Below are positions 30,849 through 43,696 of a stretch of 64,000 nucleotides of DNA, one piece after another; the stretch's first letter is position 1, and each line of letters begins with the position of its first letter. Location: assembly GCF_900105675.1 (NCBI RefSeq), contig NZ_LT629786.1, forward strand, positions 1,488,001 through 1,552,000. Direction: 5' to 3'. A model generated the notes under the pieces. The model saw only the letters and a program-made list of their open reading frames with translations, made no database searches and was not told the DNA's origin. Source of the stretch: Pseudomonas synxantha (GTDB taxonomy: Bacteria > Pseudomonadota > Gammaproteobacteria > Pseudomonadales > Pseudomonadaceae). Made by a program: the position numbers and the translations under genes.

Positions 30849-31295
30849 CTAAAGAGAAGGGCGGATCAATTCGAGACTGTGCCTGTGGCCTGCCAGATAA
30901 TCATCGATACAGCGGATGATCAGCTCGCTGCGCCAGTCGTCGCGCACGACCATCAGCTCGTCACGGGTCATCCAGCGGGCGCGGAGGATGCCGTCGTCGA
31001 GTTTATAGCCTGGGTGGTGTTTCAGCGCTTTGGCGATAAAGCAGACCCGTTGATAGGTCACGCCGTTGCTGGGGGCAGTGTAGAGGTAAATGCCGACGAT
31101 GCCGGTGGCTTCGACATCCCAGCCGGTTTCCTCGAGGGTCTCGCGCACGGCGGCTTCGGTCAGGGTTTCGTTCGGGTCCAGGTGGCCGGCGGGCTGATTG
31201 AGCACGGCGCGGCCGCCCTTGAGTTCTTCGACCATCAGGAAACGGCCGTTGTCTTCGACGATGGTGGCGACAGTGATGTGGGGGAGCCAGGTCAT
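30849..31295 (-). CDS. nudJ: Nudix hydrolase, NudJ-like phosphatase
   Basis: The 148-aa cytosolic hydrolase has a full Nudix box from Gly37 to about residue 59 (GHLDPNETLTEAAVRETLEE, then TGW). The family in E. coli acts on thiamine pyrophosphate, HMP-PP and nucleoside di/triphosphates. It is 59 bp upstream of mnmA on the same strand and is probably co-transcribed. Substrate assignment is by homology only. Confidence 0.88.
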   Translation of the reverse strand: MTWLPHITVATIVEDNGRFLMVEELKGGRAVLNQPAGHLDPNETLTEAAVRETLEETGWDVEATGIVGIYLYTAPSNGVTYQRVCFIAKALKHHPGYKLDDGILRARWMTRDELMVVRDDWRSELIIRCIDDYLAGHRHSLELIRPSL

Positions 31296-31346
31296 GGGAT
31301 GCCTCGATTCAGGACGCAGTGCGTCTTACAGCAGGATTACAGTCAG

Positions 31347-31435
31347 TGTGGGAGGGGGCTTGCCCCTGATGAGGGGGGGTCAGTAAATACATCTGGGGCT
31401 GACCCACTGCCATCGGGAGCAAGCCCCCTCCCACA
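31347..31435. repeat. REP doublet (REPIN), outward arrangement
   Basis: TGTGGGAGG ends outermost, 89 bp. The left copy has one change (GCCCCTGAT for GCCCCCGAT). The loop has the inverted repeat GGGTCAG...CTGACCC. Between nudJ and the idh terminator. Confidence 0.9.
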
Positions 31436-31471
31436 TTTTTATCCGGTTTCTACAGTTGAGCGGTAGAAACA

Positions 31472-31498
31472 GAAACCCCGGCACTTGGCCGGGGCTTC
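31472..31498 (-). terminator. idh terminator
   Basis: Stem CCCCGGC (31476-31482), loop ACTTG, stem GCCGGGG (31488-31494), followed on the minus strand by TTTC. Lies about 20-45 bp beyond the stop of the monomeric isocitrate dehydrogenase. Confidence 0.75.
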
Positions 31499-31515
31499 TT
31501 TGCAGCTTTACAACC

Positions 31516-34233
<2,718 letters not shown>

Positions 34234-35490
34234 ATGGGATACAAGAAGATTCAGGTTCCGGCAGTCGGCGACAAAATCACCGTCAATGCAGACCATTCTC
34301 TCAATGTTCCTGACCAACCGATCATTCCCTACATCGAAGGTGACGGTATCGGTGTCGACATCAGCCCGGTGATGATCAAGGTGGTCGACGCAGCTGTTGA
34401 AAAGGCTTACGGCGGCAAGCGCAAGATCTCGTGGATGGAGGTTTACGCCGGCGAAAAGGCTACACAGGTCTACGACCAGGATACCTGGCTGCCCCAGGAA
34501 ACCCTGGATGCGGTCAAGGATTACGTGGTGTCCATCAAGGGACCGCTGACCACACCGGTCGGTGGTGGTATTCGCTCGCTGAACGTGGCGCTGCGTCAGC
34601 AGCTCGACCTGTATGTGTGCCTGCGCCCGGTGCGCTGGTTCGAAGGCGTGCCCAGCCCGGTCAAGAAACCTGGCGACGTGGACATGACCATCTTCCGCGA
34701 GAACTCCGAGGATATTTACGCCGGCATCGAGTGGAAGGCGGGTTCGCCGGAGGCGATCAAGGTAATCAAGTTTCTCAAGGAGGAAATGGGCGTTACCAAG
34801 ATTCGTTTCGACCAGGATTGCGGGATCGGCGTCAAGCCGGTGTCGAAAGAAGGCACCAAGCGCCTGGCGCGCAAGGCCCTGCAATATGTGGTGGATAACG
34901 ACCGTGACTCGCTGACCATTGTGCACAAAGGCAACATCATGAAGTTCACCGAAGGTGCCTTCAAGGAATGGGCCTACGAAGTGGCGGCTGAAGAGTTCGG
35001 TGCGACCCTGCTGGACGGCGGCCCGTGGATGCAGTTCAAGAACCCCAGGACCGGCAAGAATGTGGTGGTCAAGGATGCCATCGCCGACGCCATGCTCCAG
35101 CAGATCCTGCTGCGTCCAGCTGAATATGACGTCATCGCGACGCTTAACCTGAACGGCGACTACCTGTCTGACGCCTTGGCGGCGGAAGTGGGCGGTATCG
35201 GCATCGCGCCGGGGGCCAACCTGTCCGACACCGTGGCGATGTTCGAAGCGACCCACGGTACGGCGCCCAAATATGCGGGCAAGGACCAGGTCAACCCGGG
35301 CTCATTGATCTTGTCGGCAGAAATGATGCTGCGCCATATGGGCTGGACCGAGGCGGCTGACCTGATTATCAAGGGCACCAATGGTGCGATTTCGGCCAAG
35401 ACCGTGACCTATGACTTCGAGCGCCTGATGGAGGGCGCCACGCTGGTGTCGTCGTCTGGGTTTGGCGATGCGTTGATCAAGCACATGTAA
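34234..35490 (+). CDS. icd: Isocitrate dehydrogenase (NADP+), dimeric type
   Basis: The 418-aa homodimeric NADP enzyme of the TCA cycle. Ser115 in [11 protein letters not shown] matches the E. coli Ser113 that AceK phosphorylates to divert carbon into the glyoxylate shunt. The family signature [19 protein letters not shown] is present near residue 305. ATG 34234 has GGAG 7 nt upstream and gives the expected length. No aceK is in this window. It ends at a convergent terminator shared with cspD. Confidence 0.97.
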   Translation: MGYKKIQVPAVGDKITVNADHSLNVPDQPIIPYIEGDGIGVDISPVMIKVVDAAVEKAYGGKRKISWMEVYAGEKATQVYDQDTWLPQETLDAVKDYVVSIKGPLTTPVGGGIRSLNVALRQQLDLYVCLRPVRWFEGVPSPVKKPGDVDMTIFRENSEDIYAGIEWKAGSPEAIKVIKFLKEEMGVTKIRFDQDCGIGVKPVSKEGTKRLARKALQYVVDNDRDSLTIVHKGNIMKFTEGAFKEWAYEVAAEEFGATLLDGGPWMQFKNPRTGKNVVVKDAIADAMLQQILLRPAEYDVIATLNLNGDYLSDALAAEVGGIGIAPGANLSDTVAMFEATHGTAPKYAGKDQVNPGSLILSAEMMLRHMGWTEAADLIIKGTNGAISAKTVTYDFERLMEGATLVSSSGFGDALIKHM

Positions 35491-35503
35491 GCAGGCAAAA
35501 CAA

Positions 35504-35533
35504 CCGGCCGTTCTGATGACTCAGAATGGCCGG
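35504..35533. terminator. Convergent terminator between icd and cspD
   Basis: A 13-bp stem (CCGGCCGTTCTGA, 35504-35516; TCAGAATGGCCGG, 35521-35533) around TGAC, with one G-T pair. It sits between two convergent genes; T-rich flanks favour the minus direction (cspD). Confidence 0.75.
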
Positions 35534-35553
35534 CTTGGCATTCAAGGCTTTGC

Positions 35554-35832
35554 TCAGTGGCTGATCAGGCCAGTCGCTTTTTTGATTTTTTGAGCGGGCG
35601 CTTCCGTTTTTGCAGTGTCTTTAGGGTCGTTGGGCGTACTGATATTCACAGCGTGCATGCCCTTGGGGCCTTGAATAATTTCAAAGCAGACAGGCTGGCC
35701 CGCTTTCAGTGTCTTGTACCCATCCATCTTGATCGTCGAGTAATGCGCAAAAAGGTCTTCATCCTTGCCGTCCTCGATAATGAAGCCGTAACCCTTGGCA
35801 TTGTTGAACCACTTGACCTTACCGCTAGCCAT
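35554..35832 (-). CDS. cspD: Cold-shock-domain protein CspD
   Basis: A 92-aa OB-fold nucleic-acid-binding protein. RNP1 KGYGFI (13-18) and RNP2 DLFAHY (26-31) are intact. After the cold-shock domain there is a low-complexity C-terminal tail of about 25 residues (DTAKTEAPAQKIKKAT). ATG 35832 is preferred because GAGGG is 8 nt upstream; the ATG at 35838 is too close. CspD in E. coli is stationary-phase induced and inhibits replication. It is divergent from clpS, an arrangement conserved in many proteobacteria. Confidence 0.93.
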   Translation of the reverse strand: MASGKVKWFNNAKGYGFIIEDGKDEDLFAHYSTIKMDGYKTLKAGQPVCFEIIQGPKGMHAVNISTPNDPKDTAKTEAPAQKIKKATGLISH

Positions 35833-36056
35833 TCCCATATCCCTCTGCACCAGACTCCATCACTGGAGTATCATCCTGTCTATCCGTCCTAACCCGAATA
35901 AATAAGGTTGACTGCGCGGACCTTTTTTACCCACTGTGGGTTCTATTGGTTGTAACACCGATTCGCCGATAGTCAAGGCGACCAGCCGGTCAGAGTTGAA
36001 ATTCTGACAGGTCGCCCCCACCACTGTAATTGAACCACTGACGAACCTTTCTTTCC

Positions 36057-36425
36057 ATGCATGCAAACAGCCAGATTCGACTAACATTCAATCAGGATCG
36101 CCCGGATCAGGAACATGATGACGACGGTTCTGCAGGCATTGCTGTCCAGGAGGCCAAGCCTGCTTTACAGGCGCCGCCGATGTACAAGGTGGTTTTGTTC
36201 AATGATGACTACACACCGATGGATTTCGTCGTCGAAGTGCTCGAGGTGTTTTTTAACCTGAACCGCGAGTTGGCGACCAAGGTAATGCTGGCCGTTCACA
36301 CAGAAGGACGGGCAGTATGTGGAGTGTTTACCCGCGACATCGCCGAGACAAAGGCCATGCAGGTCAACCAGTACGCCAGGGAAAGCCAGCATCCGCTACT
36401 CTGTGAAATCGAGAAGGACGGTTAA
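36057..36425 (+). CDS. clpS: ATP-dependent Clp protease adaptor ClpS
   Basis: The 122-aa adaptor recognises N-degron residues (Leu, Phe, Tyr, Trp) and delivers substrates to ClpAP. The substrate pocket motif [18 protein letters not shown] (about residues 45-62) and the ClpA-contact region [20 protein letters not shown] are intact. A disordered N-terminal extension of about 40 residues precedes the fold, as in other pseudomonads. It lies 29 bp upstream of clpA on the same strand. Confidence 0.96.
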   Translation: MHANSQIRLTFNQDRPDQEHDDDGSAGIAVQEAKPALQAPPMYKVVLFNDDYTPMDFVVEVLEVFFNLNRELATKVMLAVHTEGRAVCGVFTRDIAETKAMQVNQYARESQHPLLCEIEKDG

Positions 36426-36454
36426 CGCCGACCACTTGGGTATGAGGTGAAGCT

Positions 36455-38725
36455 ATGTTAAACCGCGAGCTCGAAGTCACCCTTAATCTTGCCTTCAAGG
36501 AGGCTCGTTCGAAGCGTCATGAATTCATGACCGTCGAACACCTGCTGCTGGCACTTTTGGATAACGAAGCTGCCGCCACCGTTCTGCGTGCGTGCGGCGC
36601 CAACCTCGACAAGCTCAAGCATGACCTGCAGGAGTTCATCGACTCCACAACGCCACTGATCCCCGTGCATGACGAGGACCGTGAAACCCAGCCAACCCTG
36701 GGCTTCCAGCGGGTATTGCAGCGTGCTGTTTTCCACGTTCAGAGCTCCGGTAAGCGTGAGGTCACGGGCGCGAACGTGCTTGTGGCAATTTTCAGCGAAC
36801 AGGAAAGCCAGGCCGTGTTCCTGCTCAAGCAGCAGAGCGTTGCCCGTATTGATGTAGTCAATTACATCGCCCACGGTATCTCCAAAGTGCCTGGGCACGG
36901 CGATCATTCCGAGGGTGAGCAGGAAATGCAGGATGACGAGGGCGGTGAGTCTTCTTCTTCGGGCAATCCACTGGATGCCTACGCCAGCAATCTCAACGAA
37001 TTGGCGCGCCAGGGGCGGATCGATCCGCTGGTGGGGCGTGAGCTTGAGGTTGAGCGTGTGGCGCAGATCCTTGCTCGTCGGCGCAAGAACAATCCGTTGC
37101 TGGTTGGGGAGGCGGGCGTGGGTAAAACCGCGATCGCCGAAGGCCTGGCCAAGCGCATTGTCGACAATCAGGTCCCAGACCTGTTGGCCAATAGCGTTGT
37201 CTACTCCCTTGACCTGGGCGCCTTGCTCGCCGGGACCAAGTACCGGGGCGATTTCGAGAAGCGCTTCAAGGCGCTGCTCGGCGAGCTGAAAAAACGCCCG
37301 CAGGCGATCCTGTTTATCGACGAGATCCACACCATTATCGGCGCTGGTGCAGCATCCGGTGGGGTAATGGACGCCTCCAACCTGCTCAAGCCGCTGCTGT
37401 CGTCGGGCGATATCCGCTGCATCGGCTCGACCACGTTCCAGGAGTTCCGTGGCATCTTCGAGAAAGACCGTGCCCTGGCGCGCCGCTTCCAGAAAGTCGA
37501 CGTGTCCGAGCCTTCGGTTGAAGACACCATCGGCATCCTGCGCGGGCTCAAGGGGCGCTTCGAGGCGCACCATGGCATCGAATACACCGATGAGGCCCTG
37601 CGTGCCGCGGCTGAGCTGGCGTCGCGCTACATCAATGACCGGCACATGCCGGACAAGGCCATCGACGTGATCGACGAGGCGGGGGCCTATCAGCGCCTGC
37701 AACCGGTCGAGAAGCGTGTGAAGCGCATTGACGTGCCTCAGGTCGAGGATATCGTGGCGAAGATCGCGCGGATTCCGCCAAAACACGTCACCAGTTCCGA
37801 CAAGGAGCTGCTGCGTAACCTGGAGCGCGACCTCAAGCTCACCGTGTTTGGTCAGGATGCGGCGATCGATTCGCTGTCCACCGCGATCAAGTTGTCCCGT
37901 GCGGGCCTCAAGTCGCCGGACAAGCCGGTCGGGTCGTTCCTGTTCGCAGGCCCTACCGGGGTCGGCAAGACCGAAGCGGCGCGGCAATTGGCCAAGGCCA
38001 TGGGGATCGAGCTGGTGCGTTTCGACATGTCCGAGTATATGGAGCGCCACACCGTGTCGCGCCTGATCGGTGCGCCTCCGGGCTATGTCGGCTTCGACCA
38101 GGGCGGCCTGTTGACCGAGGCGATCACCAAGCAGCCGCATTGCGTACTGTTGCTCGATGAAATCGAGAAGGCTCACCCGGAAGTCTTCAACCTGCTGCTG
38201 CAGGTCATGGACCACGGAACCCTGACTGACAACAACGGGCGCAAGGCGGACTTCCGCAACGTAATCGTGATCATGACCACCAACGCCGGTGCTGAAACCG
38301 CTGCGCGGGCCTCTATTGGCTTCACGCATCAGGATCACTCCTCCGATGCCATGGAAGTGATCAAGAAGAGCTTCACGCCGGAGTTCCGCAACCGTCTGGA
38401 CACCATTATCCAGTTTGGTCGCCTCAGCCATGAGGTCATCAAAAGCGTGGTGGACAAGTTCCTCACCGAGCTTCAAGCGCAACTGGAAGACAAGCGCGTG
38501 CAGCTGGATGTGACGGAAGCGGCGCGCAGCTGGATCGCAGAGGGCGGCTACGACGCGGCAATGGGCGCTCGCCCGATGGCGCGTCTGATCCAGGACAAGA
38601 TCAAGCGGCCGTTGGCCGAAGAGATCCTGTTCGGCGAACTCTCCGACCATGGCGGCGTGGTGCATATCGACCTGAAGGACGGCGAGCTGACCTTCGATTT
38701 CGAGACCACGGCGGAAATGGCCTGA
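36455..38725 (+). CDS. clpA: ATP-dependent Clp protease ATP-binding subunit ClpA
   Basis: The 756-aa AAA+ unfoldase pairs with ClpP. It has an N-domain (1-145), D1 with Walker A GEAGVGKT (218-225) and Walker [10 protein letters not shown] (about 284-292), and D2 with Walker A GPTGVGKT (about 495-502) and Walker [14 protein letters not shown]. The IGL/IGF loop for ClpP docking is seen as ASIGFTHQD (about 615). It is co-transcribed with clpS, followed by a strong terminator. No clpP is in the window. Confidence 0.97.
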   Translation: MLNRELEVTLNLAFKEARSKRHEFMTVEHLLLALLDNEAAATVLRACGANLDKLKHDLQEFIDSTTPLIPVHDEDRETQPTLGFQRVLQRAVFHVQSSGKREVTGANVLVAIFSEQESQAVFLLKQQSVARIDVVNYIAHGISKVPGHGDHSEGEQEMQDDEGGESSSSGNPLDAYASNLNELARQGRIDPLVGRELEVERVAQILARRRKNNPLLVGEAGVGKTAIAEGLAKRIVDNQVPDLLANSVVYSLDLGALLAGTKYRGDFEKRFKALLGELKKRPQAILFIDEIHTIIGAGAASGGVMDASNLLKPLLSSGDIRCIGSTTFQEFRGIFEKDRALARRFQKVDVSEPSVEDTIGILRGLKGRFEAHHGIEYTDEALRAAAELASRYINDRHMPDKAIDVIDEAGAYQRLQPVEKRVKRIDVPQVEDIVAKIARIPPKHVTSSDKELLRNLERDLKLTVFGQDAAIDSLSTAIKLSRAGLKSPDKPVGSFLFAGPTGVGKTEAARQLAKAMGIELVRFDMSEYMERHTVSRLIGAPPGYVGFDQGGLLTEAITKQPHCVLLLDEIEKAHPEVFNLLLQVMDHGTLTDNNGRKADFRNVIVIMTTNAGAETAARASIGFTHQDHSSDAMEVIKKSFTPEFRNRLDTIIQFGRLSHEVIKSVVDKFLTELQAQLEDKRVQLDVTEAARSWIAEGGYDAAMGARPMARLIQDKIKRPLAEEILFGELSDHGGVVHIDLKDGELTFDFETTAEMA

Positions 38726-38740
38726 TCGTTCTGCAGCAAC

Positions 38741-38769
38741 AAAAAAAGGCGCCGAAAGGCGCCTTTTTG
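38741..38769 (+). terminator. clpA terminator
   Basis: Stem AAAAAGGCGCC (38743-38753), GAAA tetraloop, GGCGCCTTTTT (38758-38768). Very strong intrinsic terminator 15 bp after the clpA stop. Confidence 0.95.
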
Positions 38770-38808
38770 CTGACTTGAAATGCAATTCCCAGAACAGTGG
38801 AGATCCAC

Positions 38809-38897
38809 TGTGGGAGGGGGCTTGCCCCCGATGGCGGTGGCTCAGCAACAGATTAGTTGCCTGACACACTGCTATCGGGAGCAAGCCCCCTCCCACA
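38809..38897. repeat. REP doublet (REPIN), outward arrangement
   Basis: TGTGGGAGG ends outermost, 89 bp; the left copy ends GCCCCCGATGGC and the right copy begins GCTATCGGGAGC. It lies between the convergent clpA and infA genes. Confidence 0.92.
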
Positions 38898-38931
38898 AGG
38901 TTCCTCATTGCTTGGTAAATCCCGCACACAC

Positions 38932-38956
38932 AAAAACGCCCGGCATAACCGGGCGT
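38932..38956 (-). terminator. infA terminator
   Basis: Stem ACGCCCGG (38936-38943), loop CATAA, CCGGGCGT (38949-38956), followed on the minus strand by TTTTTG. Confidence 0.88.
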
Positions 38957-38971
38957 CTTGTATTGACTTGC

Positions 38972-39190
38972 TTAACGAGCGCGGTAAGTGATGCGCCCTT
39001 TGCTCAAGTCATAGGGCGTCAGCTCGACGCGCACTTTGTCACCGGTAAGAATACGAATGTAGTTCTTGCGCATCTTGCCGGAGATATGCGCGGTTACGAC
39101 GTGCCCATTTTCCAACTCCACACGAAACATGGTGTTGGGCAGGGTGTCGACGACAGTGCCTTCCATTTCGAAGCTGTCTTCTTTCGACAT
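38972..39190 (-). CDS. infA: Translation initiation factor IF-1
   Basis: A 72-aa S1/OB-fold protein that binds the ribosomal A site during initiation. [19 protein letters not shown] at the N-terminus and the C-terminal [12 protein letters not shown] are characteristic. ATG 39190 has GAGGG upstream; the open frame to 39256 adds residues not found in IF-1. It is located between clpA and the bpt-aat pair, as in other gammaproteobacteria. Confidence 0.97.
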
Positions 39191-39290
39191 GCAGTAAAGC
39201 CCTCGGTATCCAGTGAATGGCCCGGTGCAACTGCGCCAGGCAAAAGCGGCGTGCATTGTGCCCGAAAAAGGGTGTTTAAGCCAAGGGGTT

Positions 39291-39998
39291 CTAGTTAAGC
39301 GTGACCCATCTTTGATTAATCAGCAGCTCAATGGGCCGATATTGGGTCTTGTAGTTCATCTTTTTGCAGTTCTTGATCCAGTATCCGAGGTATACCGCGT
39401 CCAATTCCTGGCGCAGTGCCTCGCCTATTTGCCAGAGGATGGCAAAGCGTCCGAGGCTGCGGCGTTCTTCGGCCGGTTCATAGAAGGTGTACACCGCCGA
39501 CAGGCCGTTGGGCAGCAGGTCGGTGACGGCTACGGCCAGCAGGCGACCGTCGAGGCGGAACTCGTAGAAGCGCGAGAACGGCAGGTCGCGTACCAGGAAG
39601 GTAGAAAATTGATCGCGGCTGGGCGGGAACATATCGCCATCGGCGTGACGTTGTTCGATATAGCGCTGGTAAAGATCGAAATATTCTTCACTGTACAGCG
39701 GCTTGGTGGCCGTTACCGTCAGGTCGGCGTTGCGCTTGAGGATGCGTTTCTGATTTCGATCCGGCAGAAATTGCGTGACAGGGATGCGCGCCGGTACGCA
39801 GGCATTGCAATTCTGGCAATGAGGTCGGTACAGGTGATCACCGCTGCGCCGAAACCCCATCTCGGACAGGTCGGCGTACACATGCACGTCCATCGGCTGG
39901 CTGGGGTCGAGGAACAGCGTGGTGGCCTGCTCGTCGGGCAGGTAGCTGCAAGAGTGGGCTTGAGTGGCATAAAACTTCAAGCGCGCCAGCTCGGTCAT
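39291..39998 (-). CDS. bpt: Aspartate/glutamate leucyltransferase (Bpt, ATE-type)
   Basis: The 235-aa enzyme transfers leucine from Leu-tRNA to N-terminal Asp or Glu, creating a destabilising residue for ClpS. The family CxxC-type motif [12 protein letters not shown] (about residues 62-73) and the C-terminal [15 protein letters not shown] are intact. ATG 39998 has GAGGG 6-10 nt upstream; the TTG at 40004 is less likely. It follows aat by 57 bp on the same strand. This is the bacterial (Bpt) counterpart of eukaryotic arginyltransferase. Confidence 0.93.
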
Positions 39999-40055
39999 GA
40001 TCAACCCTCGGGTTAAAGCTTTGAAATAAGTGTAAGCCAGGTGGGCGAAAGTCGC

Positions 40056-40736
40056 CTAGGAAACCCATGGTCCAGAGCTGGGCTGGTCCAAATGTTTACG
40101 CAGGAAGTCTGCGAAGTCGCTGCGCGGTATGGCGCGGGCACCCAGGCTATGCAGGTGATCGTTGGGCATCTGGCAGTCGATGAGCACAAAGCCCCAGGCC
40201 TGCAATTGGCGGGTGAGTGTGGCGAAACCAAATTTTGAGGCGTTGTCGGCGCGGCTGAACATGGACTCGCCAAAGAACAGTTGGCCCATCGCCAGGCCAT
40301 ACAGGCCACCCACCAGTTCGCCCTGGTCCCACACCTCGACGGAATGGGCGTAGCCACGCTGGTGCAGCGCCAGATAGGCGCTCTGGATGCCTTCGGTGAT
40401 CCAGGTGCCATCCGCATAGGCTCGGGGCGCGGCGCAGGCCTGGATGACTGCTGCGAAGTCCTGGTCGAAAGTCACTGTATAGCGTTGTTGGCGTAATAGC
40501 TTGGCGAGACTGCGTGAAACATGCAGCTCGTCGGGGAAGATCACTGTGCGCGGGTCGGGTGACCACCAGAGGATCGGCTGGCCTTCGGAGAACCACGGAA
40601 AGCAGCCGTGGCGATAGGCTTGGATCAGACGTTCGGCCGACAGGTCACCACCGGCGGCGAGCAGGCCATTGGGTTCGCGCATGGCCTTAGCCAAGGGTGG
40701 GAAAGTCAGGGTGTCGCGTTGTAACCAGGTCAGCAT
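40056..40736 (-). CDS. aat: Leucyl/phenylalanyl-tRNA--protein transferase
   Basis: The 226-aa enzyme adds Leu or Phe to proteins that begin with Arg or Lys, making them ClpS substrates. The family motifs [21 protein letters not shown] and WWSPDPR are seen in the first 70 residues, and the C-terminal catalytic part contains [14 protein letters not shown] 40736 gives the conventional start [15 protein letters not shown]. With bpt it completes both known bacterial N-degron branches. Confidence 0.96.
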   Translation of the reverse strand: MLTWLQRDTLTFPPLAKAMREPNGLLAAGGDLSAERLIQAYRHGCFPWFSEGQPILWWSPDPRTVIFPDELHVSRSLAKLLRQQRYTVTFDQDFAAVIQACAAPRAYADGTWITEGIQSAYLALHQRGYAHSVEVWDQGELVGGLYGLAMGQLFFGESMFSRADNASKFGFATLTRQLQAWGFVLIDCQMPNDHLHSLGARAIPRSDFADFLRKHLDQPSSGPWVS

Positions 40737-41233
40737 GGCATCCAGGCTTATGGCAGGGGAGGGGAGTGGCAGGCAACGCCTGCCCCGCAAGCGTTGATTA
40801 TTGTCGACCCGGCGCCAGGGGGCCAGCCCGAATAGGTTATCGGCCAGGATTAGCATGAGCGGGTGTTTCTGCAACTCCGTGCATCAGGCGTGGTCGTAAT
40901 CGGGGCTGAGGCATGCCGGCCATCTGCCAAGCTTGCCTGGATTGCTAAATACAGCTCATAAGCCTTTGTCAGCAAAGACAATGCATGCTCAAATTGAACA
41001 GGCTGTGACAAGGCAATTGTCCAGTCGGCCGGGTGAAGGGCAAGTGTGTGGCATCGCGCACGCAAACCCGTACAATGCGGCCATTGTGGCGTTATCGCCA
41101 TTTCACCTATCCATTACCCGGTGTTAAAAGTAGATTCAGCAACATTCGTTCATTTTTCAGCTGCTCGGGATAGAGCAGTCATGTGTAGTCATTCAACAGA
41201 TGGACGCGCTAAAGGCGCAGGAAAAGACCCGTT
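40737..41233. promoter_or_regulatory. Region between aat and ftsK
   Basis: A 497-bp divergent region without a convincing gene. A -10-like TACAAT is at 41071-41076 for ftsK, without a good -35. A perfect inverted repeat CTGCTC-N6-GAGCAG lies at 41161-41178, about 60 bp before the ftsK start. I recall that in P. aeruginosa a thioredoxin reductase gene lies between these two genes; no such gene is present here. Confidence 0.4.
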
Positions 41234-43642
41234 TTGAAGAAATCCGCCGCAGCACCTAAAGCAGCAGTCGTACCGGCCTGGCGCCAGCACCTGCATTATC
41301 GACTCAAGGAAGGCGCACTGATTGCCATCGGTGCCCTGTGCCTGTTCCTGATGATGGCCTTGCTCACCTACGGCAAGGACGACCCGGGCTGGAGCCATAA
41401 CAGCAAGATCGATGATGTGCAGAATTTCGGTGGCCCCGTAGGTTCGTACAGTGCCGACATCCTGTTCATGATCCTGGGTTACTTCGCCTACATTTTCCCG
41501 CTGCTGCTGGCGATCAAGACCTGGCAGATCTTCCGCCAGCGCCATGAGCCATGGCAGTGGAGTGGCTGGCTGTTCTCCTGGCGCCTGATCGGCCTGGTGT
41601 TCCTGGTGCTGTCCGGTGCGGCGCTGGCGCATATTCACTTCCATGCGCCGACCGGCCTGCCGGCGGGCGCGGGCGGGGCCCTGGGCGAAAGCCTCGGCGA
41701 CCTGGCACGCAGGACCCTGAATATCCAGGGCAGTACCCTGATGTTCATCGCGCTGTTCCTGTTCGGCCTCACGGTCTTCACCGACCTGTCATGGTTCAAG
41801 GTGATGGATGTGACCGGCAAGATCACCCTTGACCTGTTCGAACTGTTCCAAGGCGCCGCCAACCGCTGGTGGGCCGCCCGTGTGGAGCGCAAGCAGATGG
41901 TTGCGCAGCTTCGCGAGGTGGACACCCGTGTCAACGAGGTGGTGGCCCCAAGCACCCCGGACCGGCGCGAGCAGGCCAAGGTCAAGGAGCGCTTGATCGA
42001 ACGTGAGCAAGCCCTGAGCAAGCACATGTCGGACCGCGAGAAGCAGGTGCCGCCGGTGATCGCGCCGGCACCGCCCAAAGCGCCGGAACCCAGCCATCGC
42101 GTGCAGAAAGAGAAACAGGCGCCGTTGTTCATCGACAGCGCCGTGGAAGGCACCTTGCCGCCGATCTCGATTCTCGACCCGGCAGAAAAGAAACAACTCA
42201 ATTATTCCCCGGAATCCCTGGCGGCTGTCGGCCACCTGCTGGAAATCAAGCTCAAGGAGTTCGGTGTCGAAGTTTCGGTGGACTCGATCCACCCAGGCCC
42301 GGTGATTACCCGTTACGAAATCCAGCCCGCCGCAGGGGTGAAAGTCAGCCGCATTTCCAACCTGGCGAAAGATTTGGCACGCTCCCTGGCTGTGACCAGC
42401 GTGCGGGTGGTGGAAGTGATCCCGGGCAAGACCACCGTGGGTATCGAGATTCCCAACGAAGACCGCCAGATCGTGCGTTTCTCCGAAGTACTGTCGACCC
42501 CGGAATATGACAACTTCAAGTCACCGGTTACCCTGGCCCTAGGCCATGACATCGGCGGCAAGCCGGTGATCACCGACCTGGCGAAAATGCCCCACCTGCT
42601 GGTGGCCGGTACCACCGGTTCCGGTAAGTCGGTGGGTGTGAACGCGATGATCCTGTCGATCCTGTTCAAGTCCGGGCCCGATGATGCCAAGCTGATCATG
42701 ATCGACCCGAAAATGTTGGAACTGTCGATCTACGAAGGCATTCCGCACCTGCTGTGCCCGGTGGTCACCGACATGAAGGACGCCGCCAACGCTCTGCGCT
42801 GGAGCGTGGCCGAGATGGAGCGCCGCTACAAGCTGATGGCTAAGATGGGCGTGCGCAACCTGTCGGGCTTCAACGCCAAGGTCAAGGAAGCCCAGGATGC
42901 CGGTACGCCGCTGACCGACCCGCTGTACAAGCGCGAGAGCATCCATGATGAAGCCCCGCTGCTGACCAAGCTGCCGACCATCGTGGTGGTGGTCGATGAA
43001 TTTGCCGACATGATGATGATCGTCGGCAAGAAGGTTGAAGAACTGATCGCGCGTATCGCCCAGAAGGCCCGTGCCGCCGGGATTCACTTAATCCTGGCGA
43101 CACAGCGTCCTTCGGTTGACGTGATCACCGGCCTGATCAAGGCCAACATCCCGACACGCATGGCGTTCCAGGTGTCCAGCAAGATCGACTCGCGCACCAT
43201 CATCGACCAGGGTGGCGCCGAGCAACTGCTGGGCCACGGTGACATGCTCTACATGCCGCCCGGCACCAGCCTGCCGATCCGCGTGCACGGGGCCTTCGTG
43301 TCCGATGACGAAGTCCATCGCGTGGTCGAAGCCTGGAAGCTGCGCGGCGCGCCGGAATACAACGATGACATCCTCGCTGGCGTCGAAGAGGCCGGCAGCG
43401 GCTTCGACGGTGGCAGTGGCGGTGGCGACGATGATGCCGAAACCGACGCGTTGTACGACGAAGCGGTGGCCTTCGTGCTGGAAAGCCGTCGTGCCTCGAT
43501 CTCTGCTGTACAACGCAAGCTGAAGATCGGCTACAACCGCGCCGCCCGCATGATCGAAGCCATGGAACACGCCGGCGTCGTGACGGCCATGAACACCAAC
43601 GGCTCGCGTGAAATCATCGCCCCCGGGCAGATGCGCGACTGA
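41234..43642 (+). CDS. ftsK: DNA translocase FtsK
   Basis: The 802-aa septal DNA pump. The N-terminal domain has four membrane helices (about residues 25-185), then a short proline/charged linker (about 220-305), then the motor with Walker [13 protein letters not shown] and Walker [14 protein letters not shown]. The C-terminal gamma winged helix ([19 protein letters not shown]) reads KOPS and activates XerD at dif. The start is TTG at 41234, giving [13 protein letters not shown] lies about 12 nt upstream and no in-frame ATG fits. Confidence 0.94.
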   Translation: MKKSAAAPKAAVVPAWRQHLHYRLKEGALIAIGALCLFLMMALLTYGKDDPGWSHNSKIDDVQNFGGPVGSYSADILFMILGYFAYIFPLLLAIKTWQIFRQRHEPWQWSGWLFSWRLIGLVFLVLSGAALAHIHFHAPTGLPAGAGGALGESLGDLARRTLNIQGSTLMFIALFLFGLTVFTDLSWFKVMDVTGKITLDLFELFQGAANRWWAARVERKQMVAQLREVDTRVNEVVAPSTPDRREQAKVKERLIEREQALSKHMSDREKQVPPVIAPAPPKAPEPSHRVQKEKQAPLFIDSAVEGTLPPISILDPAEKKQLNYSPESLAAVGHLLEIKLKEFGVEVSVDSIHPGPVITRYEIQPAAGVKVSRISNLAKDLARSLAVTSVRVVEVIPGKTTVGIEIPNEDRQIVRFSEVLSTPEYDNFKSPVTLALGHDIGGKPVITDLAKMPHLLVAGTTGSGKSVGVNAMILSILFKSGPDDAKLIMIDPKMLELSIYEGIPHLLCPVVTDMKDAANALRWSVAEMERRYKLMAKMGVRNLSGFNAKVKEAQDAGTPLTDPLYKRESIHDEAPLLTKLPTIVVVVDEFADMMMIVGKKVEELIARIAQKARAAGIHLILATQRPSVDVITGLIKANIPTRMAFQVSSKIDSRTIIDQGGAEQLLGHGDMLYMPPGTSLPIRVHGAFVSDDEVHRVVEAWKLRGAPEYNDDILAGVEEAGSGFDGGSGGGDDDAETDALYDEAVAFVLESRRASISAVQRKLKIGYNRAARMIEAMEHAGVVTAMNTNGSREIIAPGQMRD

Positions 43643-43646
43643 CCCC

Positions 43647-43670
43647 GTGGCGCGTGGCAACACGCGCCAC
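43647..43670. other. Perfect 10-bp hairpin between ftsK and lolA
   Basis: GTGGCGCGTG (43647-43656), GCAA loop (a GNRA tetraloop), CACGCGCCAC (43661-43670). It lies 5 bp past the ftsK stop and 26 bp before lolA, with no T-run, so it is a stabiliser, processing site or Rho-aided stop rather than a simple intrinsic terminator. Confidence 0.6.
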
Positions 43671-43696
43671 GCCCTGACCATTCAATGAGGACTCCC

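Noticed and set aside
36458..38929. 823-codon minus-strand frame antisense to clpA
   Set aside because: The plus strand is a complete ClpA; the antisense product shows no known domain and extends across a REP doublet.
40850..41101. 83-codon minus-strand frame between aat and ftsK
   Set aside because: No RBS, no recognisable domain and atypical residue composition; considered non-coding.
41161..41178. LexA/SOS box upstream of ftsK
   Set aside because: The inverted repeat CTGCTC-N6-GAGCAG does not match the CTG-N10-CAG consensus in arms and spacing; kept only as an unassigned repeat.
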